Assembly: GCF_018403185.1 (NCBI RefSeq)
Contig: NZ_BOSE01000004.1
Coordinates: 186,001-250,000 of the forward strand
Source of the DNA: Paenibacillus montaniterrae
GTDB taxonomy: Bacteria > Bacillota > Bacilli > Paenibacillales > Paenibacillaceae
Reading direction: 5' to 3'
Length of the DNA stretch: 64,000 nucleotides
Made by a program: the position numbers and the translations under genes. Shown here in pieces: positions 17,981 through 27,443 of the stretch. Within the stretch, counting starts at the first letter, position 1. The number at the start of each line of letters is the position of its first letter. The notes beneath the pieces were generated by a model, which was not told the origin of the DNA, did no database searches, and was given only the letters and a program-made list of their open reading frames with translations.

Positions 17981-19108
17981 ATGCAGTACATCTCAGAATT
18001 TTTCCTGTATATTAGCTTTGCCATCGTAATGGGAAGCTGCTTGCTGCTCAATGTGCCTGCTCGCTATAAGCCGACAATTAAGGTGCCTAAAGGAATGCTG
18101 CTCAGCGCAATCATTGCGATCCCTTTGCTTTCCTATGTGCCGCTTCATATGACGGCAATAGACTACGGGGAATCCTTCCAGCTTGGCTATATTGCCATGA
18201 TGAAGAGCATACTGCTCGATTTGCAAATTGGCAAAGCATGGCTGTGGACGGCTCTTGGCGCAGCAGGACTGGCGATCATTGTTGGCGTGCCTGTGTTCGC
18301 CAAGGATCGCCATATGCCCAAGGTCGCCTTAATGCTAACCCTACTCCTTACATTTTGGCTTGGGTACGGCAGTCACGTTGCTTCGCTTGACGCCATCAAC
18401 GGGCTGATCGTACATACCGGTCATTTTACTGCAGTAGCGATCTGGCTTGGCATCCTGTTTATTGTAAGCTGGTTCGCCAAAGATGATCTTAACTGGCATG
18501 CCTTTCTGAGATGGTTTTCACCGCTGGCGGTTATTTGCGTCGTAATCGCGCTAATCGCGGGCATTACGCTGATGACGTACACAACACCGCAATACAGCAA
18601 CGCACTTATGCTCAATTATGGACAACTAATGCTGCTTAAGCATGCAGCTTTGATCCCGTTGCTATGGCTGGCATTCAGCAACGGCTTTCTATACCCGCGC
18701 TACGCTCGCAGCAGCAGTATGCCGTCACAGCGCACATTGCTTCGTGTAGAAAGCGTCATAGCATTGCTGGTGCTTGGCTTTACCGCAATTATGGGGCAAA
18801 CAGCGCCTCCGCACAACGTAGTAGAAACACTGCGAACAGAAACACCTTCACAGCTATTCACAGCCATCTATCAAGGCTCATTCAGCCCTGATTTGCAATT
18901 GGTATGGTCGTTTAACAGCAGCAATCTGCTGCTGCTTGCGGCAGCACTGCTTGTTCTGTACGCGATAACCATCGCCTTCAAGCACCGCAGCATCAGCTGG
19001 ATGATTTCGCTCAGCATTGTTGCTGTCGCAATCGTCTATTTCGCAGTAATGTTCGGGCTGGAAGCAAAGGAAAGCGATATAACAGCTTTAGTGCTTTATA
19101 CAAAATAA
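17981..19108 (+). CDS. CopD-like copper resistance membrane protein
   Basis: A 375-residue integral membrane protein with about eight to nine hydrophobic helices, including YGSHVASLDAINGLIVHTGHF, HTGHFTAVAIWLGILF (His-rich helix pair) and a C-terminal helix. It fits the CopD/YcnJ family, which takes up or passes copper with CopC. The ATG is one base after the copC stop, so translation is likely coupled; upstream in-frame codons overlap copC and are rejected. Confidence 0.88.
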   Translation: MQYISEFFLYISFAIVMGSCLLLNVPARYKPTIKVPKGMLLSAIIAIPLLSYVPLHMTAIDYGESFQLGYIAMMKSILLDLQIGKAWLWTALGAAGLAIIVGVPVFAKDRHMPKVALMLTLLLTFWLGYGSHVASLDAINGLIVHTGHFTAVAIWLGILFIVSWFAKDDLNWHAFLRWFSPLAVICVVIALIAGITLMTYTTPQYSNALMLNYGQLMLLKHAALIPLLWLAFSNGFLYPRYARSSSMPSQRTLLRVESVIALLVLGFTAIMGQTAPPHNVVETLRTETPSQLFTAIYQGSFSPDLQLVWSFNSSNLLLLAAALLVLYAITIAFKHRSISWMISLSIVAVAIVYFAVMFGLEAKESDITALVLYTK

Positions 19109-19155
19109 AGGCAGAGCGCAATTGAACGAAAGTGTTCAATTATGCTCTGCCTTTT
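19106..19155 (+). terminator. Intrinsic terminator of the copCD operon
   Basis: A long hairpin (AAAGGCAGAGC and CAATTGAAC paired with GTTCAATT and GCTCTGCCTTT, GAAA-type loop) is followed by TTTATTTT. Confidence 0.9.
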
Positions 19156-19165
19156 ATTTTGCGTA

Positions 19166-19335
19166 TCAGCGCTCCGGAGCAATGCATCCTCAAGTCGCTT
19201 TTTAAATCAGCGCTACGGAGCAATGCATCCTCAAGTCGCTTTTTAAATCGTAATGCTCTTATTTAATTTTTAAAGGTTGCATTACGATATTAAAGGCGAC
19301 ACACTTCGTTTTTCGGATGCTTTGCTCCTCCGCTG
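19166..19335 (+). repeat. R1 palindromic repeat with duplicated left arm, locus B
   Basis: The same nested palindrome as at 3774-3901, but the 41-bp left arm (19166-19206) is repeated in tandem (19207-19247) with one mismatch. The inner arms (TCGTAATGC, GCATTACGA) and right arm (GGATGCTTTGCTCCTCCG) are intact. Confidence 0.85.
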
Positions 19336-19345
19336 GAGCTTTTTT

Positions 19346-19499
19346 TGAGGGCAGGACCAAGAAGCTTGGACGCTAGTAGAAAACGAGGAGCGCAGCGTAG
19401 GCAAAAAGCTACGTGAGCACCGCAGTTTTCGCTAGCGTTCAAGATTCGACGCCGACTACGCTTCAAAGCAACGCATCGTCATCAAAGTCCAGCTTTAAA
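19346..19499 (+). repeat. R2a structured repeat, locus B
   Basis: Carries the CTTGGACG/CGTTCAAG outer stem and AAAAC/GTTTT inner stem, as in the R2a copy at 3914-4068. The GGACCAAGAAG and ATCGTCATCAAAGT blocks are conserved. It is joined to R1 and followed by the same CCACCTCTTCCAAT linker as locus A. Confidence 0.85.
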
Positions 19500-19517
19500 C
19501 CACCTCTTCCAATTGAA

Positions 19518-19686
19518 GTTTAAAAATTCGGCTTTCAGGACCAAGAAGATGGCACGATACTAGAAGGCGAGGAGCGCAGCGTAGGAAAAATGCTACGTGA
19601 GCACCGCAGCCTTCGGTAGCGTGACATATTCGCCGTCGAATACGCTACAACGCAATCTCATCGTCATCAAAGTCGGATTTTTAAAC
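19518..19686 (+). repeat. R2b structured repeat, locus B
   Basis: Terminal inverted repeats (19518-19535 and 19669-19686) match at 16 of 18 positions and differ from the locus A ends in a paired way. Internal stems are the ATGGCACG/CGTGACAT and AAGGC/GCCTT type. The R1-R2a-R2b block fills the 583-bp gap between the convergent copD-like and GH31 genes. Confidence 0.86.
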
Positions 19687-19691
19687 CACCT

Positions 19692-22178
19692 CTAAATTGA
19701 GATTAGATCTTTTACAGTAAAATCAACCTTAATCTGACACCCCCCCGCAGGCTTGCGGTATTTGATTTGTGCCAGCTTCTGCTCAATATTGTAGTACCAG
19801 CCTAGCTCGCTGTCGGCCCATTGCTTCTCATCCAAAAATCTCGGAATGACAGCATCATTCAGCTCGATTTTAACAGGACTGTTTTCTTTGCAAATAAGCT
19901 GCAGCTCATATTCCTCAATCGCAGTCTCGTAATCTCCTTCACCGCGGAACGAGATGATCGTGGATTCCCCTGCCTGCAAGTGAATATGGGACTTATAGTA
20001 CTGGCCCGCTTGATAGTGATTGCTTTGGCCATCGTCGTCATAGTACATAAATTCATTGCTTTCCGAGCCTTCTATTAGTACGATCAGCTTGCTGATTGCC
20101 TCCTGCTGGATATTCATCAAGCCGTTGGCAATCGGTATAATGCCGCCGCTGCGAATGAACATCGGGATGCTGTCAAGCGTGACATCAAGCTCGATGGTTT
20201 GTCCGCCTGCATAGCGCTTTTTCGTTTTCCATTCAATCCACTCTGTACCTTGCGGCAAATAAACAGTATGCTTGCGAACCTCTGGATCTACAATATTCGC
20301 AACTAGCAGCGAGGAGCCGATCATAAATTGAAAGCTCTCTTCCCATACCTTGCGGTCAGCCGGAAACTCATAAACTAGCGGACGCATAATCGGCGCTCCT
20401 GAAACCGACGCCTCATAAAGCAGAGAATAATAGTATGGAATAAGCTGATAGCGCAGCTGAATCGCATCTCGAACATATTTTGTATAGCTTGGATACATCC
20501 ATGGCTCCGTCACTGTATTATCCGTGTTAGAGGAATGAATGCAGAACCTTGGCTGGAAAATGCCGTTTTGCACCCAGCGTACAAATAGCTCGGGCTCTGG
20601 CGCTGGTCCAAAAAATCCGCCTATATCGCAGCCTTGATTGGCAACGCCGGACAAGCCCAGGCCAAGGATTAACGGAATATTGTATTTCAAGCTGTTCCAG
20701 CTTGTATAATTATCGCCTGCCCATGTTTGCGCATAGCGTTGAATGCCAGCGTAGCCTGCACGATTAGTGACATAAGGTCTAATAGCAGGATCATATTCTT
20801 GAATCGCCTCTACAGCCGTTAAAGCCATCAAATTAGGCATTATCGACGAAACGGCCGAAATCGGCTTGCCTTCCCCTTCAAAGCTGCACTGAGCGTTGCT
20901 TTGCTGTATCTCATACTCATTATTATCGTTCCAGATAGAGGTAATGCCGTTTTGCAGCAGGCGTTCTTTAATATAATGCTTCCATTTCTCACGAGCTGCC
21001 GGATTGGTGAAATCAACGAAGGAAGCTGTGCCTCCCCAATAACGCTCCTTTACCGGAGCTTGACCATGCTCGTCTTTAATATACAGCTCGTTTCCTGCAA
21101 ACTCGTCATATAGCGGATGCGTCAGCAGCATGCCTGGCTTAATATTGGGCGACAGGCTGGCTCCTTTTTCCGCAGCTTTGGCAACAAAGCTTGCCGGCTG
21201 TGGAAACCGCTTTGGATTCCACTCGAACACATACCGCTTCCCATCCTCGCCTGTTGTATAGCCTGATGACATAAAAAATCCGTCGCAAGGAATGCCTAGC
21301 TCCTTGCATTTTTCTAGAAATCCGATAATCGCTTCATCCGAGCCGGATTCCAGCTCGGTATAAAACATCGTCGAGCCTAAATAGCCAAGTGAATATTTAG
21401 GCATAAGCATGCTTTTACCTGTTAAATCGGTGTAATAACTAACAACCTGTTGAATCGTCGGTCCGTAAATGAAAAAGTAATCCAATTCTCCGCCATCGGC
21501 GCTAAAATAAGAATATTTCGGCCAGTAGCCGCTTCGCTCGCAGCCTACATCAAAGGTCGAATCATAGGTGTTGTGATAAAACATGCCAGTCGCAGCGCCT
21601 TCATTGCCATTAAATTTAATATAAAACGGAATATGCTTGTACAGCGGGTCCGTATGCTCTGAGTTGTAGCCCAACGTATCGACGTTGCGCATGCGCAATC
21701 TGCGGTTTTTCTTATTGAGCATACCGCTTTTCTCGCCAAAGCCGTAGTAGTAATCATCATCCTTCATGAGCGAATAATGATAAATGCGTTTGCTGTCGTC
21801 CTCAACATAGCTGCGATTCGCTATATCCTGATGCAATATATTGCCCTGCAGATCCGCAATTTCAATTGCAAATGGTTCCTTGTATATGCGCAGCTCGATG
21901 CTTTCCGTAGCCCATGACAAGCACTCGCCACGGTCCTGAAGCTGGATCGGCAGCGCTTCGACACGCTTTCTGCCTTTAACCACCTGATCCATTCCATCCT
22001 CCCATGCGGTCATAACCAAGGCGTAGGAAGCTTCTGGCGCAAACTGCTGCTCAAAGCTGCAGCGAACTCTAATGATCTTGTCGCTAAGCGCATACAAGCG
22101 GAAAATAGCTCCATCCGTTGTAAGATCAACATAACTGCTTTGCTGTTTAACTTCGATTAATTTCTTGCTGACTTTCAT
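19692..22178 (-). CDS. Glycoside hydrolase family 31 (alpha-glucosidase/alpha-xylosidase type)
   Basis: An 828-residue cytoplasmic enzyme without a signal peptide. The catalytic nucleophile motif SIWNDNNEYE contains Asp418, and WAGDNYTSW contains the probable acid/base Asp489. The N-terminal beta domain (YYGFGEKSG) and the C-terminal IRSGGIIPI region are typical. It probably hydrolyses an alpha-linked oligosaccharide imported by the ABC transporter encoded upstream in the same cluster. The exact linkage cannot be read from the sequence. Its 3' end lies only 6 bp from the repeat block. Confidence 0.95.
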   Translation of the reverse strand: MKVSKKLIEVKQQSSYVDLTTDGAIFRLYALSDKIIRVRCSFEQQFAPEASYALVMTAWEDGMDQVVKGRKRVEALPIQLQDRGECLSWATESIELRIYKEPFAIEIADLQGNILHQDIANRSYVEDDSKRIYHYSLMKDDDYYYGFGEKSGMLNKKNRRLRMRNVDTLGYNSEHTDPLYKHIPFYIKFNGNEGAATGMFYHNTYDSTFDVGCERSGYWPKYSYFSADGGELDYFFIYGPTIQQVVSYYTDLTGKSMLMPKYSLGYLGSTMFYTELESGSDEAIIGFLEKCKELGIPCDGFFMSSGYTTGEDGKRYVFEWNPKRFPQPASFVAKAAEKGASLSPNIKPGMLLTHPLYDEFAGNELYIKDEHGQAPVKERYWGGTASFVDFTNPAAREKWKHYIKERLLQNGITSIWNDNNEYEIQQSNAQCSFEGEGKPISAVSSIMPNLMALTAVEAIQEYDPAIRPYVTNRAGYAGIQRYAQTWAGDNYTSWNSLKYNIPLILGLGLSGVANQGCDIGGFFGPAPEPELFVRWVQNGIFQPRFCIHSSNTDNTVTEPWMYPSYTKYVRDAIQLRYQLIPYYYSLLYEASVSGAPIMRPLVYEFPADRKVWEESFQFMIGSSLLVANIVDPEVRKHTVYLPQGTEWIEWKTKKRYAGGQTIELDVTLDSIPMFIRSGGIIPIANGLMNIQQEAISKLIVLIEGSESNEFMYYDDDGQSNHYQAGQYYKSHIHLQAGESTIISFRGEGDYETAIEEYELQLICKENSPVKIELNDAVIPRFLDEKQWADSELGWYYNIEQKLAQIKYRKPAGGCQIKVDFTVKDLISI

Positions 22179-22214
22179 TATTGTTCTCCCCTCTCTATCT
22201 CTGAACGGACTTAT

Positions 22215-23036
22215 CTATTTCATGCCAGAAGTAACCATACCGCTCACCAAATGCTTCTGGAATACAAGGAAAACAATCAATACCGGAATCATCGTAATAA
22301 CGGACATCGCCAGCAGACTGCCCCAATCCACGTTAAATTCGCCAATGAAATTGGATAGCGCAAGCTGTACCGTATATTTGTTAGGATCACTGATCGCGAT
22401 AAGCGGCCACAGGAAATCATCCCAGCGCCACATAAAGGAAAAGATCGCCAATGCAGCTAAGATTGGTCGGCATAAAGGCAGAACAACCTTCCAGTAAATC
22501 GTCCACTCGTTGGCGCCGTCGATGCGCGATGCTTCCAGCAGCTCATCGGGCACAGTCAATAAATATTGGCGAAGCAAAAATACGCCTGTTGGTGTCGCCG
22601 CAGGAGGAATAATCAAGGCTAGCAAGCTGTTGTAAAGCCCCAGCGCGCTCAGCACTTTAAAGATCGGGATCATAATAACCTCAAGCGGAATCATTAACGT
22701 CGAAATAAAGGCAAGCAGCAAAAATGTACCGCCCCAAAACCGATACTTCGCGAGTGCAAAGCCTGCCATCGAGTTAATTAATAGCAGCAGCAGCGTAGAA
22801 GTAACAGCTACAATCGCACTGTTCACAAAATAGCGTCCAAAGTTGCCCTTTTCAAACGCGTTGATGAAATGCTCGAACGTAATTTGCTGCGGCAGCAAGG
22901 ACGGTGGAAACTGATACAGCTCGGTATTGTTTTTGAATGACGATAAAAAGATCCAAACGACCGGAAATAACCAAAGGGCGGCAAACAAAATTAATAAAAC
23001 ATAGACGAATGTTTTCTGCGCTTTCGTTGGAGTCAT
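22215..23036 (-). CDS. Carbohydrate ABC transporter permease (MalG type)
   Basis: A 273-residue inner-membrane subunit with six predicted helices. The EAA loop motif is LLEASRIDGANEWTIYWKVVLP, the site that contacts the ATPase. It starts by overlapping the upstream permease stop by one base (TAATG). It works with the MalF-type permease and the binding protein at 24012-25301. Confidence 0.95.
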   Translation of the reverse strand: MTPTKAQKTFVYVLLILFAALWLFPVVWIFLSSFKNNTELYQFPPSLLPQQITFEHFINAFEKGNFGRYFVNSAIVAVTSTLLLLLINSMAGFALAKYRFWGGTFLLLAFISTLMIPLEVIMIPIFKVLSALGLYNSLLALIIPPAATPTGVFLLRQYLLTVPDELLEASRIDGANEWTIYWKVVLPLCRPILAALAIFSFMWRWDDFLWPLIAISDPNKYTVQLALSNFIGEFNVDWGSLLAMSVITMIPVLIVFLVFQKHLVSGMVTSGMK

Positions 23037-23941
23037 TAATTTTCTCCTCCTTTAGTTAGCTTGAATTGCAAAACAGTAAATATCGTAATGATTACAAACA
23101 ATACAATCGACATTGCGCTTGCCAGCCCCAGTTCCTGCTTGGCAAATCCAGTCTCATAAATATACTGCACAATATAGGTTGTCGCTTTATTCGGTCCCCC
23201 GCCAGTCAATGCAAACATTAGCGGATATGCCTTGAACGCCTCAATCGTAGTAAGCATTACAACCAGCAGCGTAGTCGGCTTAAGCAGCGGCAATGTAATA
23301 TGGAAAAAGGCTCTCAGCTTGGACGCTCCATCCAAATGAGCGGCTTCGTAATAGTCTTTAGGAATTGCCAGCAAGCCCGCTACAAAAATGACCATGAAAA
23401 AGCCCAGTCTGGACCAAACTGCGGCAATAATGACCGTAAGCTTGGCGAAAAATGGATCAGACAAGAAAGAAACGGAATCTTTGCCAACTGCCTCTAAAAC
23501 TCCGTTAATAATACCAAGCTCGCCAAAAATCCATCTCCATGTCAAACCTACAATAATAAACGAAATCATCGTCGGCCAATAAAAGATCGCCCGGAAAAAG
23601 CCCTTCAATACAATTTGCTGTACGAGCAAAATCGCGATCCCTAGCGCGCATATATAAATGAGCGGCACGACAATAATCGCATAGGTTGCTGTCTTGCCTA
23701 ATGTCTGCCAAAATTTAACGTCCGTAAAAATTTCTGCATAATTTTCAATTCCTATAAATGTCATCGGATTCAATCCGTCATATTCATGAAAGGAATACAC
23801 AGCACCAAGTATAGTAGGTATAACAATAAAGACCGTAAAAATTAGCAGGTTAGGAAGCACAAACAAATACGGGGCAAGCTGCAGCTTCCTTTTTCTTTTG
23901 TTCACCGGTTGCGGGTGAGCAGCAATAGACTCTGTTGACAT
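23036..23941 (-). CDS. Carbohydrate ABC transporter permease (MalF type)
   Basis: A 301-residue membrane subunit with a cytoplasmic basic N-terminus (VNKRKRKLQ), six helices and the EAA motif YYEAAHLDGASKLRAFFHIT. It pairs with the MalG-type permease. No ATPase gene is present in the cluster, so a shared MsmX-like ATPase elsewhere is probably used, as is common in Bacillota. Confidence 0.95.
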   Translation of the reverse strand: MSTESIAAHPQPVNKRKRKLQLAPYLFVLPNLLIFTVFIVIPTILGAVYSFHEYDGLNPMTFIGIENYAEIFTDVKFWQTLGKTATYAIIVVPLIYICALGIAILLVQQIVLKGFFRAIFYWPTMISFIIVGLTWRWIFGELGIINGVLEAVGKDSVSFLSDPFFAKLTVIIAAVWSRLGFFMVIFVAGLLAIPKDYYEAAHLDGASKLRAFFHITLPLLKPTTLLVVMLTTIEAFKAYPLMFALTGGGPNKATTYIVQYIYETGFAKQELGLASAMSIVLFVIITIFTVLQFKLTKGGEN

Positions 23942-23967
23942 CTTTATACCTCCTCTGCCTCAAAGCA

Positions 23968-24000
23968 TTGGGGCCAATACCTGAGTGATTAGCCCCAACG
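23968..24000 (-). terminator. Hairpin between binding-protein and permease genes
   Basis: TTGGGGC..AAT pairs with ATT..GCCCCAA. There is no T-run on the minus strand, so it may instead be an RNA-stabilising hairpin that raises binding-protein mRNA relative to the permeases. Confidence 0.5.
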
Positions 24001-24011
24001 CCTTAATCGTC

Positions 24012-25301
24012 TTACTTGGTATCTTCGATTGCTTCATTAATCAGCTCTGCAATTTCATCGAGCATTTGCTGTGATGTTTTGCCGTCTGCAATTACATCGG
24101 AAAGCCCTTCCTTCAAATCAGTGCTGAACTTCGGTACAATGTCCTGCTTGGACCAGTCCTCTGCTGCTGCCGGAACAGTATTGTTCAGCTCATCGGCAAA
24201 CAGTGCGAACATTTCCTTGCCAAATTCATAGTTCAAATCAGCGCTATCCTTGCGCGGACTCATAAACAGTGATTTCTCGTTGAATTTGGAGTTGACTTCC
24301 TTGCTGGACAAGTAAGAAATAAAGTTTGCTGCTTCTTCCTCAACGCCAGATTTTTGGAACGCCATTACAAACTTGCCGCCCGGAACAGAGGAACGGTTTG
24401 TACCGATTGGCATGTACGTTACGCCCCATTCAAAATCAGTAATATCTTTATAGTTGCTAATCATCCAGTTACCAGACAAATGAGCCGCTGTTTTTCCGGT
24501 ACGGAACAGATTGTTAGGATTTTCGCCGCCAAGCCATACAGAGGTCGGAATAACGCCTTCGTCATGCATTTTCTTGAAGTAGTCGACTGCTTTAACGCCT
24601 GCTTCGTTATTGATTGTTGCAGCAGTGCCGTCGCTATTCATCATGCTGCCGCCCAACTGATAAAGCAGAGTTGACCAGCGATGCGGCGTGAAGTCCCATA
24701 CCAAGCCGTATTGAGCATCAGACTTGTTTAACACCGTTTTCAAAGCTTCATTGAATTCATCCCATGTCCAAATATCATCGCTCGACTGTGGAACCTCAAC
24801 GCCAGCCTGATCGAACAGCGTCTTGTTGTACATAATGCCGTTAGCGGTTACATCCATCGGTGAAGCCACTACTTTATTGTCAACGACATAATACGGCTTA
24901 ATCGAATCCAGGAATTGTGAAGTGAAGCCGTCTACTCCACCAAGCTTTTCCGCCAAGTCAACAGCTTGAGAAGAAAAAGCTCCGATTTCTGAAGTACTGA
25001 TGCGTGCCAATGCTGGCGGCTTGCCGCCACTGATCATCGTTTTCAGCTTGGTAGGCAAGTCACTGTAAGCGACTTCAATTAGCTCAATATCAACATGGCT
25101 GTTTTCAGCTTCATAATCCGCAATAATTTCCTTCATTACTTCGCCTTCAACGCCATCTGAAAACCATACAAAATCAAGCTTTGTCTTCTTCTTGCCTGAA
25201 TCTCCGCTGTTAACGCTTTCATTAGAGCCGCATGCAGCTAACAGCAAGCTTAAAATTAAAGTGCTTAGCAATACAAACATCGCTTTAGAATTCTTTTTCA
25301 T
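24012..25301 (-). CDS. Extracellular sugar-binding lipoprotein of ABC transporter
   Basis: A 429-residue family 1 solute-binding protein. A lipoprotein signal peptide ends in LLLAACGS, with Cys as the lipidation site. The mature part shows DFVWFSDGVEGEVMKEIIADYE (start of the fold), WTWDEFNEALK and a C-terminal helical region. The second ATG is chosen (MKKNSKAMF) because AAGGGG lies 9 nt upstream; the first ATG abuts it. It is followed by the two permeases and the GH31 gene, so the ligand is probably an alpha-glycoside. Confidence 0.95.
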   Translation of the reverse strand: MKKNSKAMFVLLSTLILSLLLAACGSNESVNSGDSGKKKTKLDFVWFSDGVEGEVMKEIIADYEAENSHVDIELIEVAYSDLPTKLKTMISGGKPPALARISTSEIGAFSSQAVDLAEKLGGVDGFTSQFLDSIKPYYVVDNKVVASPMDVTANGIMYNKTLFDQAGVEVPQSSDDIWTWDEFNEALKTVLNKSDAQYGLVWDFTPHRWSTLLYQLGGSMMNSDGTAATINNEAGVKAVDYFKKMHDEGVIPTSVWLGGENPNNLFRTGKTAAHLSGNWMISNYKDITDFEWGVTYMPIGTNRSSVPGGKFVMAFQKSGVEEEAANFISYLSSKEVNSKFNEKSLFMSPRKDSADLNYEFGKEMFALFADELNNTVPAAAEDWSKQDIVPKFSTDLKEGLSDVIADGKTSQQMLDEIAELINEAIEDTK

Positions 25302-25314
25302 ATGCTTCATCCCC

Positions 25315-26175
25315 TTATTTGTTGTTTATTGCCTTGCGAAATGCTTGTGGCGACATGCCAGCATACTGCTTAAAGGTTCTACTAAAATGAATCGTAGAGT
25401 TAAAGCCGAGCTGCTCGCTTAACGCTGAAATCGTTTCGCCACTTTCAAGCAGCAGCCTTTTAGCTTCATCAACACGCTTGCGCATCATATAGCTGTTAAT
25501 CGTATAGCCTGTAATTTCCTTAAAGCAATGGCACATATAGTATTTACTTAAATGCAGCTGCGAAGCCATCGTATCGAGACTTTCATTGCTCTTGTATACT
25601 TGATTGACATATTGCAAAATGCGCTGCACCGTCAACTGGCTATTGGAAAGCTGCATCGATGGCGTAATTTCCATCAAATATTTGGACTTGCGATAAACAT
25701 GTACAAGCAATTGTGTCAGCAACGATTTAAGCATGTATTGGTAGCCGAAAAACTCTCTCTGATTTTCATTATGAAGCGCTTTAAAATATCTGCCGATTTC
25801 TTCTCTCTCTTCCGGCAGCCAGTGCAGATGAAAACCATTTGGATTATCGAATACTTTCATAATTTTTTCATACAATTCATTAGACAATTCCTGTTTAATA
25901 AATTCAGGCGTAAAATTAATATAGCTCCTAACATACTTCACTTCATTGCTTGGATTAACTCTGTGAATCACGTCCCCTCGAAATAGCAGCATATCCCCTG
26001 GCTGTAGATCATAGATAGCATCACCGATAATATAATTGGCTTGGCCTTGTATAAAGTAATAAATCTCCAGCCCTCTATGCGTGTGAAGCGGCCAGTTATA
26101 CTGCCAATCCTCTGCTTGATCCCTGACATAGATCCTGTTATTATCAAGCGCAATATTTGTCGGTGTATGAATCAT
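25315..26175 (-). CDS. AraC family transcription regulator of the sugar cluster
   Basis: A 286-residue regulator with an N-terminal cupin (HTHRGLEIYYFIQGQANYII, LQPGDMLLF) and two C-terminal helix-turn-helix motifs (LSKYYMCHCFKEITGYTIN; ALSEQLGFNSTIHFSRTFKQ). It is 13 bp upstream of the sugar-binding lipoprotein gene in the same direction and probably activates it in response to the transported sugar. The start MIHTPTN is uncertain: GGGGGTGA lies about 14 nt upstream, and a GTG 18 bp earlier is also open. Confidence 0.92.
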   Translation of the reverse strand: MIHTPTNIALDNNRIYVRDQAEDWQYNWPLHTHRGLEIYYFIQGQANYIIGDAIYDLQPGDMLLFRGDVIHRVNPSNEVKYVRSYINFTPEFIKQELSNELYEKIMKVFDNPNGFHLHWLPEEREEIGRYFKALHNENQREFFGYQYMLKSLLTQLLVHVYRKSKYLMEITPSMQLSNSQLTVQRILQYVNQVYKSNESLDTMASQLHLSKYYMCHCFKEITGYTINSYMMRKRVDEAKRLLLESGETISALSEQLGFNSTIHFSRTFKQYAGMSPQAFRKAINNK

Positions 26176-26451
26176 TAGTGATATTAAAATCACCCCCGAT
26201 TTGTGAGAAATATCATTGTTATCAGCATAATTTTTAATTCACTCAAAATATTAACACGTTTTTGTCACAATATATGCACGAAAATTGTTACTTACTTAAC
26301 AAATATTGCTGAAAACTATATTGAAATTGTAATTATTTTTTCAAAATGGAACGACAGCAGGCTACAAACAAAATCTACCAAAAGCTCTTGTTATGCGATA
26401 TCATTTATTACATGTGGCTGGTTATTAACAATTTTGGAGGTATAAACTTCT

Positions 26452-27417
26452 ATGACTGATTACGATGGATTCGATGAACTTAGCGAACGAAGAAGACAAA
26501 AGCTAAAGCTATTACGCTTTGATCAAGATCAACAGGATCTTGTTATTACTGAAAAACCGAAGGAAACCTTTGAGGATGTCGGTGGATTAGAGGACGTGAA
26601 GAAAAAGGTCCGACTCAATTTTATCCTGCCAATTAAGCAGCCTGAGGTGTTTGCGGCATACGGCAAGGAGGTTGGAGGCAGCATCCTGCTATTTGGCCCT
26701 CCAGGCTGCGGCAAAACCTTTCTTGCTCGCTCCATAGCAGGTGAGATCGATGCTAATTTCCTGCATATCGAGCTGCAAGCGATTTTATCCATGTACGTCG
26801 GGCAAAGCGAGGTTAATTTGCATGATCTGTTCGAACGCGCTCGCGAAAACAAGCCTTGTGTCGTGTTTATTGATGAGCTCGATGCAATGGGCGGCAGCCG
26901 CAACCAAATGCGCCAGCATCATGATCGCATGCTCGTAAATCAGCTGCTGCTGGAGCTGGACGGCATACAAGCGCATAACAGCGGCGTTTTCGTTATTGGC
27001 GCAACTAATACACCGTGGTATATTGACTCTGCGCTGCGGCGTCCTGGCCGCTTTAATCATATGATGTTTGTACAGCCTCCCGCTGAACAGGAGCGCGAAA
27101 CGATCCTGCGCTTAAAGCTGGCGAACAAGCCTGTTGGCAAGCTCGATTTAGGGCAAATTGCCAAGCATACGAAATACTTCTCGGGAGCAGATCTTGAGCA
27201 GCTTGTGCGCGATGCCGTAGAACGGGCGCTTGAGCGCACGCTTGAAACCGGCGAGATCCAGCCTGTTGAGCAAGCAGATTTGCTGCAAGCAGCGAAGCGC
27301 CGCAAGGCGACCACCCTAGAATGGTTCTCAACTGCGAAAAACTATGCAACCTTCAGTGATCAAAATGGCGATTATGAAGGAATTTTGACCTATATGAAAA
27401 GCAATGGCCTGAAATAA
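26452..27417 (+). CDS. AAA+ ATPase (Cdc48/FtsH-type single domain)
   Basis: A 321-residue soluble AAA+ protein. It has Walker A GPPGCGKT, a pore-loop-like SMYVGQSE, Walker B CVVFIDELDAMGG, sensor 1 VIGATNTPW and the arginine-finger region LRRPGRFNH. There is no protease domain and no membrane helix. It is followed after 26 bp by a membrane-anchored TPR protein; together they may form a remodelling complex. The substrate is unknown. The ribosome site TTTGGAGG precedes the ATG. Confidence 0.9.
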   Translation: MTDYDGFDELSERRRQKLKLLRFDQDQQDLVITEKPKETFEDVGGLEDVKKKVRLNFILPIKQPEVFAAYGKEVGGSILLFGPPGCGKTFLARSIAGEIDANFLHIELQAILSMYVGQSEVNLHDLFERARENKPCVVFIDELDAMGGSRNQMRQHHDRMLVNQLLLELDGIQAHNSGVFVIGATNTPWYIDSALRRPGRFNHMMFVQPPAEQERETILRLKLANKPVGKLDLGQIAKHTKYFSGADLEQLVRDAVERALERTLETGEIQPVEQADLLQAAKRRKATTLEWFSTAKNYATFSDQNGDYEGILTYMKSNGLK

Positions 27418-27443
27418 GGCGGATTGAAGGCTGGGAGGAGCAT

